This document shows, piece by piece, positions 29,958-31,612 of a DNA stretch of 31,612 nt; position 1 is the first letter of the stretch; each line of letters begins with the position of its first letter. The notes under the pieces were generated by a model. The model made no database searches. It was not told the origin of the DNA and was given only the letters and a program-made list of their open reading frames with translations. The stretch spans positions 1 through 31,612 of the forward strand of contig JALLBK010000226.1 of NCBI GenBank assembly GCA_036940085.1. The letters are read 5' to 3'. The position numbers and the translations under genes are program-made. This DNA comes from Discostella pseudostelligera. Taxonomy: Eukaryota; Bacillariophyta; Thalassiosirophyceae; Thalassiosirales; Thalassiosiraceae.

Positions 29958-31612
29958 ATGCAACCAGTAATCAACGAATTGATAAAATTCTCAATCCGAC
30001 AAAGTCCGCATCGACGCATCAAATTTGAAAGTGCTTGGGAAAAGCAGCACCTCGCTTGGGTGAAGAAACATTTGAGTAAACAATTACTGATGGTTGAGGC
30101 TGAGAGGTTAATTCAACTTGGCGAAAGTGATATCCCGACGCTTCGAGGATGGTTCCTAAAGGTAAGCTGTGCATGCACTTCGGCATTTCTTTTCACCCAA
30201 ACAAATCATGACCACGACGGCTGAAGAATTTGTTTATCGCGCTCTTTTCTACCCGAAGGAAAAACATGAATCATTCAAAAAGCGCCAAGGCTTCCTATCC
30301 GGCTACAGTTGCAATCGCAGATGGTTTACAATTGAACGTGCTCCCAAATCGGGTGATGATGGGTCGTCTGATGAACTGTTACTCTGTTACTACAAGCTAT
30401 CATCTGCTGAGTTAGGACAGTGTTGTGGGTGGCTATTTTTGAACGATATTACTTCGCTCACCCAAGATTTACCAAACAGGTGGATCACCATTGNGTTGTG
30501 GGTGGCTATTTTTGAACGATATTACTTCGCTCACCCAAGATTTACCAAACAGGTGGATCACCATTGAACATCCTACGAGGGTTATACGCATTCAAAGCCC
30601 CACTCCAGCACAGGTAATTGATGCTGCGCTTCATATTCTTTTTCTCAATGCATCATTTCCCCGACCCTAAATTACTTGGTTTCATAGCATCGAGTATGGT
30701 TCTACACTTTATCAAAGTGCTGCAAAAATGCTAAAAAGTATGCGGCGTCTCCTCCCTCTTTGTCAGCGGTAAGTCTGCGTGCGTCGTCACGATCGGAGTG
30801 CATCGCTCTTCTACTAATACTTTTAATGCCGCTGATCGTTTCTCTTTAGACTGGGGACAGACGTCCAAGCCTACCATACTTTTCTGAGATCGCAACTCAA
30901 AAGATTAGAATGAACTCATTGAAATTCGCTGACGATCCTATCGCGGGCACACCAAAGGATGAGCTTGAATTCTTACGAGATATCACTGGTGGGACAACGG
31001 CAGAGGTGGAGGAAGTGCGTCAGAATATGAATCTCTTTCGAGGTGCTTCATTTTCCACGTTTGCTGAAGATGTGGGAATGATAGACGGTAATGATGGAGA
31101 AGATGATTACGACGAAGTCATACCTGGAAAGTTTAGCACCGTTAATTTCCCTGGTGCCGCCAAAATTGAGGAGACATCAACACACAAATCATTCCCTCCA
31201 TCCCACAGCTCTAGCAAATCAGAAACATCGGGGACTTCGCCCACTGCTCATCTCGACCAAATTGCACAATTGAGCAGTGCCATGAACAGTATCGCAATGT
31301 CGCCAGAGTTAGCGAAACCTACGAAGTGTAAGCTTCTTCATGACATCGAAGGAACTGTTGCCACTTCCTTACGTTCCTCCCGTGTGGGCGATCGTGCATC
31401 TCGTGTGATACATGATATTGATCATAAGCCCGATGTGAAGGATTTGAGAGCGGCGTTGTCAAACGTAGATAGTCAGCGGTGCCTCAAGGTGAGAATACAG
31501 AGTGCAACTATGAACTTCAGCCGTGAACCTCGTCCAGTCACACTCATCATCAAATTTGCACAGAAACAACCTCCTTCGATTGCAAAATCGTCCACCTATC
31601 AAGTGCATTTTG
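29958..31612 (+). CDS. PH-domain protein (3' partial, runs off window)
   Basis: Exons read 29958-30161, 30259-30613 (with one copy of the assembly duplicate removed), 30688-30768 and 30850 onward, open to the window edge. The introns of 97, 74 and 81 nt all begin GTAAGC, GTAATT or GTAAGT. Exon 1 is a helical, basic segment (NELIKFSIRQSPHRRIKFES). Exons 2-3 form one PH domain: KKRQGFLSGYSCNRRWFTIE, LLLCYYKLSS, CGWLFLNDITSL, RVIRIQSPTP and HRVWFYTLSKCCKNAKK with the closing Trp. PH domains bind phosphoinositides or proteins at membranes. Exon 4 is acidic and Ser-rich, then begins a new beta-rich stretch (CLKVRIQSATMNFS) at the edge. The 5' end is uncertain; an upstream exon before 29908 is possible. 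Confidence 0.72.
30422..30566. repeat. Duplicated contig end around N at 30494
   Basis: Bases 30422-30493 (72 nt) recur exactly at 30495-30566 on either side of one N. Keeping both copies shifts the PH domain frame. Removing one gives an open exon of 282 nt. It is an unmerged contig overlap, not a real repeat. Confidence 0.95.

Overview
This window looks like nuclear DNA of a photosynthetic stramenopile, most likely a diatom. Three things point that way. Two predicted plastid proteins begin with a signal peptide followed by the 'ASAFAP'-type junction (SETAA|FLAP, CSA|FAP). One of them then carries a twin-arginine thylakoid signal. Genes are dense, with none to four short GT-AG introns of about 66-115 nt. 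I cannot name the species from the sequence alone.

Layout, left to right: a predicted secreted START-like protein (20-820, +); a multi-pass membrane protein (960-3517, -) lying across two assembly junctions; a Tudor/AT-hook chromatin protein (3683-4996, +); a single-pass type II membrane protein of unknown function (5718-7835, +); a longin R-SNARE (7925-8671, -); a PH / two-TM / EDR2_C protein (9249-12419, +); a PsbP-like thylakoid-lumen protein (12599-13681, -); a Tim8-like mitochondrial chaperone (14258-14635, +); a FAD4/TMEM189-type plastid desaturase (14816-15980, -); a five-exon AP2/ERF-type transcription factor (16509-18687, -); a BioD-like/DRTGG protein with a 21-nt microexon (19650-21131, -); an HemK/PrmC methyltransferase (21773-22861, +); a PPIL4/CYP59 cyclophilin-RRM-RS protein (23125-25278, +); a GH36 alpha-galactosidase-type hydrolase (25343-29011, -); and a PH-domain protein running off the right edge (29958-31612, +). 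No transposase, CRISPR array, rRNA or tRNA was seen.

The genes do not form a pathway. They are housekeeping and organelle genes on alternating strands, with convergent pairs 64-180 nt apart and divergent pairs sharing promoters of about 165-950 nt. The most interesting layer is non-coding. Three of the five divergent promoters carry repeated CTTCCCGCCATT/CTTCGCCAA motifs (E2F-like). The other two carry similar three-copy arrays of AAGTATC-T-rich/AATTTCAA. Protein-level oddities are a Tim8 homologue that has lost exactly the outer disulfide pair, a stand-alone BioD-like/DRTGG protein with no transacetylase domain, and sequence evidence for an in-frame 867-bp deletion allele in the multi-pass membrane gene.

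Three single-N joins (1336, 2331, 30494) are flanked by k-mer-sized (55-72 nt) duplications. They are assembly artefacts, and coordinates across them should be collapsed before translation.
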